A stretch of DNA of 64,000 bases. It comes from Chlamydomonas reinhardtii (Eukaryota > Chlorophyta > Chlorophyceae > Chlamydomonadales > Chlamydomonadaceae). The stretch is from the NCBI RefSeq assembly GCF_000002595.2, contig NC_057009.1:7217335-7281334 (forward strand). The letters are read 5' to 3'. The notes under the pieces are model-generated. The model did not search any database. It was not told the DNA's origin and worked only from the letters and a program-made list of their open reading frames with translations. The first letter of the stretch is position 1, and every line of letters starts with the position of its first letter. Of this stretch, positions 34,358 to 46,781 are shown piece after piece. The position numbers were made by a program, and so were the translations under genes.

Positions 34358-37300
34358 CTATGTGCTAGCCGTTGCCGCCGCTGCCGGCGCTGCTGCTGGC
34401 GACGGTATGCCCTGCGGGTTGATCTTAACGGGCATGCCGGGCGCGACGCTCACCTCCACCGCGTGCTGAGACGGCACGTTGATGGACAGATGCGCGCTGG
34501 CGCCCCCGTGACTAGCACCGTTGGTGTGCCCGTTTGACGCGTGCCCGTTGGTGTAGCTGCCATTGGTGTGCCCGTTGGCGCCGTTCCCGTTCACACCGTT
34601 AGCGCTGGTGCCGTTGGTGTGAGGGGTGACCGTCACGCCAGCCTTGCGCACGCGCCGCACGCCAGGGCGGTTGAGCGACGCATTAGAGGACGAATCCCGA
34701 GAGGGCGAGGGCAGCCGCGCCGCGAGAGACTCCAGCGCCACAGCTTGCTCTGGCGAGTCCGCGGCTGAATCCGACGCCGATGCGGAGCTGGGGCGCTGCG
34801 CACCGCGTGGGCTGCTGTGCGCTGCCGCCTGGCGCGTCTTGCCCGCGCCGCCCGCCGCCGTACCTGCCGCTCCGGGCCCAAAGATGGAGCCCGCCTGCTG
34901 CGACTGCGCTTGGTGCTGCTGGAACAGGCCCCCCGCGGAGACGGCGCCGCTGCCCGGCCCCATGCCGTTGACACTGGGGCTGCGTCCCGCGGCCGAGCCG
35001 CCGGCAGGCGGGCCGCCGACCGCGCCAGCAGGCGGGCCGCCGCCCGGTGGCGGCGTGCCGGAGCCGGTCATCATGCCTAGCCGGATGTTGCGCTGCTGCG
35101 CCTCCACGCCTGGCAGCCCCCGGCCCAGCGCCGCACCGCGGCCCATCATGCGTGCACTGGACACGCCCATGCCCGCTGCAGCCGCCGCGGCCACCTCCGC
35201 GGCGTTGCCGCCCACCGGCACGCCGGCTGACATGTGGCCCACGCCCGCGCCGTTGCTGTCGCCGGCGCCCGAGGCGCCACTTCCACCCGCGCCGCCGGCA
35301 TTCGGCGCCGAGGTGGCCGCGGACGCGGCGGCGGCCTCCGCCGCCTGGCGGCGGCGCTTGAGCCACCGCGCCACCTCCACCGCGAACACGGTGATGGCGC
35401 CGTTGGCGTAGTCCATGTCCATCCACACCTTCATGCGCTGCAGCGTGGCCGACACCGCCAGGCCGGTGGTGAAGTCGGCGCGGTACTGCCCGCCCGCCGG
35501 GTCCACGCCCTCGCCGTCGCTCACGTCGCTGTCGCTACCCCAGCTGTCGCCCATGCCCACGCCCATGCCGGCGGCGGGCACGCCCGCGGCCATCATGGCG
35601 GCCACGTCCTCGCGGGCCCACAGGCCGCGCGCGGCAGCGGCGGCTTCGCCGTCGCCGTCGGCCGCCGCCGCCATGACGGCCTCCAGCTCGTCCAGGTCGC
35701 TGGCGGCGGTGCCGGCGTGGCGGCTGGCCTCAACGTCAGAGCCGTCAGAGGCGGCGTCCGCGGCGTTGCGGCGGAGCGACAGCGCGGCGGCAGCGGCCGC
35801 CGCGGCGGCGGCGGGAGAGCCGTTCACGGCGCGGCGAGCGCGGGAGCGGCGGTACTCGTTGCGGCGCTGCAGCTTTGACCGCTCCTCGGGCGTCATCTGC
35901 GGAAGGGAAGTGGGGTGGCCGGGTTGGGGTTTGCAGATGAGGAATCGTTGGCGGGTGACTCACATTCCTATGACCGTCTCTCTGTCTCCGGCATCCTACT
36001 GTCTTACGTCTTGTCTCTTTATCACAATCGCCCACTGCTTTTGTGTTTCATGCACCTTGCCCGCTGACCTTTCGTCCCATCACCCGCTGCCCGATTCCTC
36101 ACCCCCCTGCGCCACCGACCGCGCCACTGCCTGCACCGCACTCACGTGGTCGGTGTAGCGGTTCATGATGCGTTCCAGGTAGCTGGGCCACTTGACCAGG
36201 TCGGGGTTGAAAGGCGGCACCAGCAGCGTGATGCTGTGGTGGTAGTTGTCCTTAACGCGCGGCCGCGCCGCGCCCGCCAGCGCCGCCAGGCCGCGGTCCG
36301 CCATGCTCATGCGGTCCGTCACGCCCGCCGCCTTGTCCAGGTCCATGCCCGCCAGCGCCGCCTTCTTGGCAGCTGCCTCCGCCTCCGCCGCCTTGCGCTT
36401 CGCGCGCCGGTCCAGCGTCTGCAGGATATGCAGCACGTACACCTCAGCCACCACGGGCGGCAGCCGCCGCATGTCCATCACCAGCGGGGCGTCAGGGTCG
36501 AACTTGGGCAGCAGGCCACGGCCAATGGCCTCCTCCAGCACGGCAAAAGCGCGCGGCTCGAAGGCGCACTCGAATACCGCGTTGCGCGGGCGCAGCGGCA
36601 CAAAGGGCGAGGCGGCGAAGCCCGCCGCGGCGGCGGCGGCCATGGCGCCCGAGACGCCCGGCACGCCCGGGACGGTGGAGTCGTCGGGCGGCAGCATCTT
36701 GGCGCGCATGCAGTTCAGCAAGCTGAGCGGCGGGGGGCAAGGATGGAAGGAAGGAGAGATGAATTGGTGATGTGCAGATGCAAGTGCCAGTGACTGGTTA
36801 CCAGGAGCCGTTGTTGCCCAGGCTGGTCCAGAGCGCTGCATCACATTAAACTCTTTACTGGCGTGCGTGCCTGCACAACCCACTTTCCAGTTCCTCATTC
36901 ACCGAGTTCCGTTCTCCGCATTGCTCCCCCCTCGTTTCCCCTCTCCCAGCTGCTGCACTCACACGTCCAGCAGCTCTAGCGAGGGCCGATGCCCGCGGCC
37001 CAGCATGTGGTGGAAGGCGCTCAGCGCATGGCTGGCCCAGTCGATGGTGTCGGGCGGCCCATCGAACGGGTTGGACTGATGCGCGCCACGCCGCAGCTTG
37101 TGCCCACCCAGAGCCGCCAGCACCTTCTCCGCCTCCATCTTGCGCTGCGCGGGGATGCCCGTGCTGTAGGGCGACGCGTGCGGGTGGTGTGATGAGGAGG
37201 GCGAGGACGAGGCGTGGTGGTGGCCGCTGGTGCTGGCGCCGCCGTTAACGGAGGAGGCGGCGCCGGACGCGGATGCGGGGCCCTGCGGCGGGTAGCCGCC

Positions 37301-40300
37301 TGACAACCACAGGTAGCGCGTCTGCGCGGAAGGGAACACGCGAAACCGACGCTGCCATCAGAAAGGCGCACTCCGATGACAATGGTATGCGCATCACTCC
37401 ATAATTCTTTGCACGTGTAGAGAGCAGCCCAACAACCGCCCAACTGGCCCGCCCTTTTGCTCCAGAACCAGCTGCGGTGGCGTAATGACCTTTGCCCCAA
37501 CGAGCTGCTCGCTCTCCGGCGCACCTGGTTGTAGCAAGCCTTGATGAGCATGTAGTAGATGGTCTGCGCGAACTTGCCCTGTAGGATGTGCACCTTGTTG
37601 GCGTGCATCAGCGCAAACACCTGGAAGGCCAGGCCCGCCTGGTCCGTGACCTCGCAGGCGTTGATGATGATGCGGTAGGTGTTGAGGTTGGGCTGCCGGC
37701 CCGCCGCCACCATGTCACACAGCAGGCTCACCACCTCCCCAAACCTGTCGTGGTGCGTGACGCAGTTTGAGAGGGAAGGATTCAGTGCGGTTGCTGGGTT
37801 GCTGGGACGTAACTTGTTTGGCTGCTGCGATGCATCCCTACCGTTCTTTGGTCGCAGCCCATCTGCCTCATGTCCATTCCTCATTCATTCCCACATCCTG
37901 CCTTCTGGGCGAACGCTGGGCCAGTTCGCAGCTCGCGTTCAAGCCGGGCCGCTCGTCGTCACTCAAGCGGCATACCCACCCAGTGGTGATCGGCATGCGG
38001 GCCGAATTCATGTGCCCGAGTCTGTCTCCCTGCCCTCTGCGTGCCAACCGTCCTGTGCCGGTTGCACCCACTTGCTATCCCACTTCAAACATCCCGCTAC
38101 ACCCACTTGCTATCCCACTTCAAACATCCCGCTACACCCTTCCCTCCCAATCACGACCCGCCATCGTTCATCCGCCGGTTTCTCCGCGACCCAGCCTGCC
38201 AGCCTCCCACCAGCCTGCCATCCGCCCGCCTCGCCCCCTGCCTCGCACTCCCCACCTGAACTCGCTGGCGTACACGTCCATCATGCGGTTGAACTGGCTG
38301 GGCACCGGGTACACGCTCTGCTTGGCGCACAGGTCGTACACACGCCGGGCCAGAGCCACGTTGCCCTGCAGGTTCGGATGGGGTTGCGCAGACGGGTAAG
38401 CGGGGAGAGCAGGGGGTCCAGAAACGGGGGCGTGAGGAACGTGTGTCGTATACTGTTTCTCTCCTTCGTTGCTTGCATGCAGCGCTCCCTTCGCCTGCTT
38501 GGTTCATATCTTCTGCCACTTCGGAGCATGGCCTATGCGGTACTGAAAAGATGCCCCCTAGAAATGCCTGCCTACACCCATATCCTGTCCTCCTATCGAA
38601 GGCCTTGTGCACCCTTCTCCTTACGGCTACACACCAATGTCGGCTCGCGCGCTGCGTTGCAAGGCCGCCTCCGCCCGTTTTCGCACTCCCTCCTGCCCAG
38701 CCACCACGCCCATCGCCCCCTGTCATCCGCTGCCGGCCCACCTGGTCCAGGCAGGCGTGGATGATGCCCGACACGCTGGTGCTGCTGGGCCGGATGCCCT
38801 CCGCCGCCATCTCCGTCAGCAGCTCAAACACCACCTCCATCCGCCCGCAGCGGCCCGCCACCGCCATGAAGCAGGCAAAGAACTTCTTGTCTGGCCGCAC
38901 GCTGGTGCAGCGCTGCAGCGCGCTGTAGATGGCCTGCGCGCGGTCCCAGGCCCCCGGGAAGGGCAGCATGCACGCCGACAGCGCCTGCGTGTACAGCTTC
39001 ACCTCCGACTCGAAGCCCTGTTGGGTCAGCAGCAGGCGCACAACACCGGGGGGGGGGAGGGCAGCGTGTAAGCGCGTCATGCAGACAGGGGTAGCCGGCC
39101 AGGGCGGCCCCAGCGCAGGTGGCCTCAACAACCCATAGTGCCCGCATCCGCCAAGCTTTCACTTCTGGATATCCCAAACGCAAACAGCGGTCCCCTAGCC
39201 CGCATCCACGCTTGCACCCACGCCCACACCCAGGGCCCACCTTGTGCAAGGCCACCTCGAACACGCGCAACGCCTTCTCCGGCTGCCGCGCGCACACGCA
39301 CGACTCGATGAGCGAGCCGTAGGTGGTGGCTGAGGCGCCAATGCCGCGCTGCTGCATCATGGTCAGCACCTCAAAGGCGCGGTTGAGCTCGCCGGAGCGG
39401 CCGGCGCACACCATGAGCGAGTTCCACACGGGCGCCTGCAGCGTCACGCCCGCCGCCTCCGCGTCCGCCACGTACTGGAACGCGCGCTCCAGCAGCACAT
39501 ACCTGGGCAGGTGGCGGGAGGCAGGGTTGTACAGGGTCAGGAGGGGTAGGCGACGAGGCGTGCATGCAAGAACAGGAGCAGGGGCGGCCATCCCGGTCCA
39601 CTTGGTCACCTAAGGCAATGTCGCTGAGAGTGAGTACCCTGTCCCGTCATGCCGCCATTTCGACCTCCACCCGCCCTTAACCCCTTAAGACCCCACTCAC
39701 TGGTCCTTGCGCTCATGCACCACGGTCAGATCGCGCTTCATGGCCTCCGCGCACGTGGCGATGAGTGCGCCGTACACATGGCTGTCGATGCGCAGCTGCG
39801 CAGCGCGCATCTCCAGGTACACGCGGTACGCTTTGTCCACGTTGCCCACCGCCTTGCACACTGCGTGCGCGTGTGGGGAGATCGAGTGACACGAGTTGGG
39901 GTGGATTGAATTGGGGATAGCGAGGGCTTATGGCGGGGATTGTACCCGGCCCAAGCATGGTGCTAGGGTCGGAGATAGGGGCTACAGCGATCGTCGTTTC
40001 GACCGCCCCGCATCGCACGCATGCAACACGACTGTCCGTGGCCGCTTCCATTGTGCGCGACAGCCTTTCCAGAGAAGCTACTTCTGCTATTGCCCCTCAA
40101 GAAGGGCCATCAGTAAGGAGGCACCATCTACAGGGAGGAACCATGCACGAAACGCAGGCGTGCCGCCCGGAATTGATTCGCGCTACAACCGGCACTGACA
40201 CTCCCCCGCCCGAATCCGGCGTGTCCCGCCCTCACCCTTGATAAGCGTAGTCATCATCTGTACGTCTACCGTCACGCCGCTCTTTCGCGCCAGCTCCACC

Positions 40301-41258
40301 ACCGTCATGCCCGCATCCAGGTCGCGGCACCGCGCGCACGCCTTCAGCACCGCCATGAACAGCGCCGCTGGCTTCGACACGTAGGGTGCCGCAATCTTCG
40401 CAAACACGACCGCTGGCTTAGCCTTCATGGTCAAACAGACCTCCTCGATGAAGGACGAGTAGTGCCACCTGTCGAGAAGGGTCAAAACAACGTCACACGA
40501 CTGTTACATGTCGATTTCCGTGGGCCCCTTCGCACTGGACAGCTCAATTCTCACCTCTTGCACACCACCTCGAGCATGGGTTTGTTCAGCTCCTGCAGTA
40601 GCCGAAGCAGCGTGTCGAATTCGCCCCGCTTTGAGAGCCCAGAGAGCGTAGCCATAATGGTGTTTGGCCCCTTGCCCTTGATATGGGCCAGCACGCTGTC
40701 AAGCGACGAGCTGCTGTCGCTCGTAGAAGCTGGAAGGTTGCGAGCCTCAGCGCTCCAGACGCTGGAGCTGCTGCCGAGCACTTCTGCACTGAAGTCCTCG
40801 AGCTGCCGCTGCGAGAGGGGCGTGCTTTGCTGGTATGGTCCCTCATTTCCCTCATTCAACACTTGCTGCTTAGGCCTGATGGTGCGCTGCGCCTGGGGAG
40901 CAGCGCGACCTGGTGTCTCGACTAGGGTACTCGCGCCCGATACTTGCGGCGGCGGTGCGAAGCGAGAATAGCGAGCCCTGGTCGCTGGAACCTCATCTGA
41001 AGGAGCAGGCTCTACGTCCTCAAGCCTTGGTGCAGACACGCGGACGACGCACGGCCTGCAGGGCGCGTGCAAGCTGCTTGCTTCAAATAACGCTGACAAT
41101 TGCAGTCCACGTCGCCTGCCCGCTTGCCCACAGGCGTCCATCCTTACGACGGTGCCGTTGAAGGCCTCTAATATTGATCTACCGCACCTTCGCGTCAGCA
41201 CCTCGCGCGTTGGGCACCGCGCGCCTAGTGCTGGGGCTCCTGCCTGCCTATTGATCAT
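34358..41258 (-). CDS. MRL1: MRL1, chloroplast PPR protein for rbcL mRNA maturation/stability, about 1479 aa
   Basis: MRL1 is a nuclear-encoded chloroplast PPR protein that stabilises or processes rbcL (Rubisco large subunit) mRNA. Ten exons on the minus strand: 41258-40555, 40468-40236, 39860-39701, 39502-39241, 39017-38742, 38365-38256, 37744-37525, 37321-36963, 36722-36146, 35896-34358; all phases agree. Residues 1-50 look like a transit peptide (basic, Ala/Arg/Cys-rich). PPR units fill about 240-655, for example AFEVLTMMQQRGIGASATTY, VVFELLTEMAAEGIRP and VSLLCDMVAAGRQPNLNTY. The family's own C-terminal domain clinches the call: PRAFAVLEEAIGRGLLPKF, VVAEVYVLHILQTLDRR, HHSITLLVPPF and, in the last exon, LQRMKVWMDMDYANGAITVF. 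The tail is low complexity (Gly/Ala/Asn), longer than in land plants as I recall. Start is the only ATG before the transit-like region. Confidence 0.88.
38065..38134. repeat. 35 bp tandem duplication in an MRL1 intron
   Basis: Two perfect 35 bp copies (38065-38099, 38100-38134) beginning CACCCACTTGCTATCC lie in the intron between exons 6 and 7 of MRL1. Confidence 0.92.
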
Positions 41259-42908
41259 GTTTCCTACACGCTGGCCACCCGGCCAGCCCTAGAAATGTGC
41301 CAACGTGTTATGGGAAACGTCAAGGCAACAAGGTAGAGTTGAGGGAAACAAACAAGCCGAATGCCCACTATGATACGTAGTCGCCCGAGTGCTAATTAGC
41401 CTAAGGAATAATGCTAATGAGCGTGCAGGCAATGGAGGTGTGCTCAGCGTGGTTCGCGGGTGTCGGGACGGGGTCTTATCTTTGTCTATCATCCGAGTGC
41501 AGCGAGCAAGGACGTTTGCACCCGCCTTCAGTCCAGCCTTTCACATCCATACTGTGCTTACAACAATTTCAACTTGCAGAAAATAACTGCATAGCCTGTC
41601 CGCTGTCGGGCAAAAGTCACGACGACTGTGACACGGGCGCCGCGTCGACACTGCGCCCGAAAGGTCCTTTGAGCACGCCCGCTTGCAATTGCTGCTACCA
41701 GATAGCATTTAAAATTCAATGACGTCCACCCACATCCTGGCATACTTGCTTTGCCATTCTCCCGCCATTCGGGATAGCCTGGCAAGCGGGCGACGGGGCG
41801 GACCTTGGCAAACCCGTGTTGTAGGCTTCTCCTTGCGGCCATGATGTTAGGGGTCGATTTGGGATGTAAGGGGCACGGAATGGGGCTGGTGCATCACGTG
41901 CCATGTGTACGAATGTATGTTGGGCCGTGTGTTGGGCCTGGAAGCCAGCAGCCCGTCGCCATATCCAATGCAGCTGGAGTGGTGAGGGGTTTTAGATAGC
42001 TGGCGGGCCGGCATAGTCCAACCTCAGGGAGGGCATCACGAGCTAGAGAGCGGCCGGGCGGGTGTTCCCAATTCATCAGACGTCCAGCTGCCTCTTCACG
42101 TGTTCGTGGCTTCGGGCGGTCCAGGCGGTCTTGCCTTGCGTGCTGAGGGTTGCGGGCTGCTGCTGAGGGTTTGCGCAGAATCTACTTGCTGTGAAGGGTT
42201 GTGATGGGTTCGGGTTGTGGTGTAGTGTGGCCGGCTGTGCCACGCGCCGTTGATGGGGTGGGCGAGTCTAACCTAGAAGGTTGTTCAGTGCCGGTTCGGT
42301 TTTCGCAGTGGTTTCGAAGTGCTCCTGCCAGTATCCTCTTTCTTTGCGTGCCTGTTAGTGGGTTGACTAGGTAACTGGATGGCGGGGTGAGTCGGCTGGT
42401 TCGCCGTTGTGGCCTGTGGTGACTGCATGAACTCATGCACGCCAGCGCTTGAAAGCCCAGCGCATATGTGCTGACATTTGGGCACTTGTGCCGACATGTC
42501 CACGCAAGGACGCGCAAGTAAGCTACCCCACACTCTGTTTGTGCTTGTTATGGATTAACGTGCATATTCGAAACTCGTGGGGCTGCGTTTGGCCCCTAGT
42601 TCTGCTCGTGGGGCGCTTCCCCAAACCCGCCAGGATGGACAGCACCATCTCCTAGCGCCCATGACTTTTAAGACTGCACATATACAGCCATTGGGTGATA
42701 CGTAAGATCGCGGTCATGATTGCTGCGGGGTCCGGCACCGGGCCGACATTACTTGCGTACGGCATGGTGGGGCATGTCGGGGCATGTCGGCTAGGTAGTG
42801 CTAGGGGAGCTGACTGTTTGCTAGACCTACTTCGACTCTCGTTTCCTCGCATACTCCGCCTAGAAATCTACAGGCGCTTGAGCCTTAGCACCTAAACTTC
42901 TACTTCTC
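41259..42908. other. Divergent intergenic region, 1.65 kb
   Basis: Between the MRL1 start (minus) and the 5MP start (plus), so it holds both promoters. I see no exon, RNA gene or repeat in it. An isolated TGTAA at 41864 on the plus strand has no gene to serve. Confidence 0.45.
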
Positions 42909-45900
42909 ATGAGGTTAGCCGAGTTGTTTGGAAGTTTGGGCTGAAATGCCCCTGCAACCCTGACTTTGCTTTCCGCTGCCCGCATGTACCTCCAGTACGA
43001 AGGAGGAGAAGCCGACACTTGCGTAAGTCCAATGAGCGACCATTAGAAAGCAGCCGGAAGGAAAACTTGACAAGATCGCTCCATTTCTCCTTGCAGTGGC
43101 GTTAACGTCAAGACCCGCAAGCGGAACATCGTTATCCCTGAGGATCCGGGCTCGTTTGCCGATGCGATCGTGACGCTGTGCCAGGACGCGGCGTCAGATG
43201 ACGGTTCGGCCGGCCTCGAGGCGGACCTCGAGGCGGCCGCTAAGGCGCTCGACGGCGCGGAGCTAGAGTACTCCCGCTATGGCGATGTGCTCTTCCAGGT
43301 CTTTTTCGCGGGTGGCCGCTTGGGAACGGGCGCGCAGCTGGCGGCGGAGGACAAGATGCGCCTCGCGACCAACGTAAGCGCATTCACATTCTGAGGGCAG
43401 AGGATTCCGGGGAAACCTTACTCACGCGACGGGGGCTTGCGAATTGCAGATTCTGGCCGCTGAGGCAACCCGGGAAGCCATCAACCCCTACTTCAAGCTG
43501 TTCCAGACGCTCACGCGGTAAGAAGAAATTACCAGTGTCAGAGGCTCTTGGCTATGCATATTGAAAGACGTGTGCGAGAAGCGAGTTTGACTCTCAGGGT
43601 TTTGGCACGCCACGGCTCCGAGCCAGCCAGACGTGCTGTGCGTCCTGCGGTGCCTTACCATTCCTCTGCTGCGTTCTGCTGTTGCTCGCCAGCCGCCGCC
43701 CCTTCCTGATCCGCGGCCTGGAGAACACGCTGGTGAAGCTGATGCTGTCGCTGGAGTTCTTCGACGACGTCGGCCGCAAGAAGCTGGGGATTGGTGAGCA
43801 GTAGCACGGTTGCCTGCGAGGGTGATAAAAGCACAGAAGCCCCGGAACCAGGGTCCAGTGTTATGCGAGCTAGTATTAGAACAACGCATTGCGTGTGCCT
43901 TATGGGGTTCAGCGGACCCAGCATCTGAGGCGCCAACCGGCAGGAGGACCGCAGCAGGGAGAGCTCGCCACGCCGCGGCGATGGCAGCATCAACGGCGAT
44001 CAGCACCACATGTTTGAAGCGGCACCACGTCTGCCTAGCCTAGCCTCTCTCTGGCGGGTCCTAGGTGTGGCGCAGCTTTCGCAGCAGCCTGCTGAGGTAC
44101 AGGGCCAGGCGCCGGCGGCCTCCGCGGAGGCGACAGCAAGCCGGCAAAGGCCTGCGGCCAAGCATTTTCTGAGCAGAAGATTAGAAGGGTTTGCGCTCGG
44201 TGTACACGCGGGGCCGTGACACCAGACTGCGTTCGCAATAGAGGCACGGGCGGCAGGAGTGGGGGGTCGGTGGCCTGGTGGCAAGCTTGAAGGGCCCAAT
44301 GCGGGCGAAAACACGCGCCGGCACTGGTGTCACCTGTCCGGCTTGGCGTCCTTGGGCTTTCTGCCCGAGCTGGTGCCGCCGCATACGGAGCTTGCAGGCC
44401 CAGGGGGCACTCGCACAGCCAGAGGCTTAGCGAACGCGAGCGTGGCGTTGGCGCCGAAGCCGTGCCTTTGACGTTCGCCACGGCGATCCAGCGTGTCTGT
44501 GTTCGCGGGCGACCTACAGCGGACCGCCATCAGTGAGCACACTGACGCTGGGATCGAGCCGCAGCAAGTGCACGCTTTCGTTGGCGCTGGCAGCTGGGCT
44601 GCCAACAGAGCAGCAGCGCCAGCCCCAGCTCCAGCAGCGGGTCTTTCCGGGTTCAATGCAGCCCCGGCAGCTTAGGGGAGCACGCTGATACCGAGCACTC
44701 CCTTGATTGCACTCGTCTCAGCCCAACGAACGACTGACGTGGCCCTTACATGGCTGCCTCCACCGCTCTGCCTGCCCTGCCTCACAGCCCTGGCGCTGAC
44801 GTTCTCGTGGAAGATCGGCGTGGTGCCCGGCAACATCTTCGCGGCGCTGCTGAATGACCGCCTGGTGGCCAAGGGCACGGTCCTGGAGGTCATGATTGTG
44901 TTCTTCCAGGTGCGGGCGGGGGCAGGGCGGGCGGCAGGGTGGGCCGGATACCGACCGGTAATCCTGCCTGGCGGTGCTGTCAAACATCCAGGCGGATGGG
45001 TGGCCTAAGAAGCATCACCCGCCATCGCATGGTCGTCATCGCGCCCCCCCACACCCAACCGCCTTCCGCGTCCCTCCACCCCACCCGCAGGAGTTCCTGG
45101 CCAAGGACACCACGCTGGACGACCTGGTGTCCATCCTGGCCAAGGCCAACATCGCCAACCGCCTGATGGACTTCGCGCCGCCCAACAAGCGCACGCCGCA
45201 CGAGTATCACCTGGTGCTCAAGGTGCGGCACGGGGCGGGACGGCACGCGTGCGGCTGTGGGTCGGGCGGGGTTCAAGCAGGCGCCGCAGCCTGCGGGCCA
45301 AACGATACCGTATGGCGCGCCGCTCGTCGGGAGGGTGGCGAGGTTGGCCAGCAAATGCGCTGTTCCACGGCCCCGTCACTGCCTCCACATGATCTGACCT
45401 TGCATCCTATTTATACTCGTGCGCTTGCAGGCCGCTGGCCTGAACTCGCTGGTGGAGTGGGACGTGCAGCGCGAGATTGACTTGCGCGTCAGCGAGCTGC
45501 AGGACGCGCTGACGGAGGCCATCGCCGCCGACCCGCCGCTGGCGGTGTCCGAGGTGCTCAACATCGCCAAGTCCAAGAAGCAGGAGAGCAACCTGCCCGA
45601 CGGCGAGGTGGGAAGGGGGGGGCACGGGTGGGGCGGGCACCAGGGGGCGCGTGGGCAAGTTGCGTGAGCGGTAGCTGCCACACAAAGCTTGGCTGGATGT
45701 CTGTCCCTACTGTTGTCTGGCATGAGAACGAGAGCGGGCATTGACGGTCACACGCCTGGATGAATGGACGCAGGTGCTGCGCGTGTCGTGGCTGGCGCTG
45801 ATGAAGTCCATCAACCTGACGGGCAAGAACCAGCAGCAGATCACGCAGGCCCTGATGCAGAAGCTCAAGTCGCACGGCAAGCTGTTTGCGACCTTCGCCA

Positions 45901-46356
45901 CCAACGCCAAGGCGGAGCTGGCGCTGCTGAACACCATCCAGGTGTGCCCGACAGCACTGGCATCGGAGCAAGACCCGCAACGCGATGCATGGCAGCGGGG
46001 ATGTGCGTTTGCGTGTAAGGCTCCAGAAGCCCGCACCTCGCACCGCACCGGAAGCCTAGGACACCGCGCACTTTTCGGAGGCTGCGGCGGCGATCGAACA
46101 ATGCACCGGCGCTGCTCACCCGCCCTGATCACTCACATCCTCTTTGTGTTCACAGGTGTTCTGCTACGAGGACACGCGCATGCTCAAGTGCTTCACCGAT
46201 ATCATGAAGCTGCTGTACAACGCGGAGATTGTGGGCGAGGACACCATCCAGCACTGGTACAAGAAGGGCAGCCACACCAAGGGACGCGCCGTGTTCCTGA
46301 AGGACATCGAGCCCTTCATGAAGTGGCTGGAGGAGGCGGAGGAGGACGACGAGTAG
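42909..46356 (+). CDS. BZW: eIF5-mimic protein (5MP/BZW, W2 domain), 425 aa
   Basis: 5MP/BZW resembles the C-terminus of eIF5, binds eIF2/eIF3, competes with eIF5 and raises start-codon stringency. Ten exons: 42909-42913, 42996-43022, 43097-43373, 43450-43517, 43693-43793, 44788-44909, 45091-45222, 45431-45607, 45774-45941, 46156-46356; phases agree. The first coding exon is only ATG plus two bases and gives MSTKEEKPTLAG. Next is VNVKTRKRN, matching the animal KPTLTGQRFKTRKRD start. The MIF4G-like middle has YSRYGDVLFQVFFAGGRL and FLAKDTTLDDLVSILAKANI. The W2 domain (about 265-425) ends with HWYKKGSHTKGRAVFLKDIE, FMKWLEEAEEDDE, the acidic/aromatic boxes expected. The length equals that of human BZW1 (about 419). 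Intron 5 is long (994 bp). An LTR element lies 114 bp past the stop. Confidence 0.95.
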
Positions 46357-46465
46357 AGCGAGCGCGCCGACGTGCAGGCGGCCGCTAGGTGGCGTGGCGG
46401 CGGGCGGGTCCGGACAGGCGGCGTCCTGGGCCGCGGTACCTACGGGCAGCCCCTTACGGTGCACA

Positions 46466-46470
46466 GCAGT
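46466..46470. repeat. Target-site duplication, left copy (GCAGT)
   Basis: GCAGT directly before the 5' LTR; the same five bases follow the 3' LTR at 48786-48790. Five bp is the usual duplication for Ty1/copia- and many gypsy-type integrases. Confidence 0.93.
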
Positions 46471-46695
46471 TGTTGAGATATCGGTCAGAACTATCCATAA
46501 GGGAGAACGTAGGGGAGTTCCGAGAGTGTGTGTGCGATACACCATGCAAGGACCTGACCCGGAACCCATGCGAGGGTATAAGCCAGAGAGCTACCCGTTA
46601 TAGTTAAGTAGTGTGGTACTATGTAATGTGCGAAACAGTCTGACTGTCAGCCGCCCCTACTTCCGGCTAGCGATAGTCGTAATCACCATTCAACA
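46471..46695 (+). repeat. 5' LTR, 225 bp
   Basis: Begins TGTTGAGATATC and ends ACCATTCAACA, so it has the TG...CA ends and short inverted TGTTG/CAACA termini. It contains a TATA-like GGGTATAAGCC and a TGTAA (46622-46626), which could be its promoter and poly(A) signals. Confidence 0.97.
46622..46626 (+). terminator. TGTAA poly(A) signal inside the LTR
   Basis: Present in both LTR copies. In the 5' LTR it is about 266 bp after the 5MP stop and could end that gene's transcripts. Confidence 0.5.
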
Positions 46696-46711
46696 GGTTA
46701 TGAGCCCCGCG
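46696..46711 (+). promoter_or_regulatory. Primer-binding site, probably tRNA-Met anticodon region
   Basis: GGTTATGAGCCCCGC follows the 5' LTR directly. Its complement reads GCGGGGCTCATAACC, which looks like the anticodon stem-loop of a Met tRNA (CAU in the loop), not a tRNA 3' end with CCA. Use of an internal or half tRNA-Met primer is known for copia-type elements. Confidence 0.6.
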
Positions 46712-46781
46712 TAGTTGCGGCGGGTTGCGCTTTGTCGAGTAAAGACAAGATAACCGATAGGCTGTAGGCCAGTGAGCGCAA

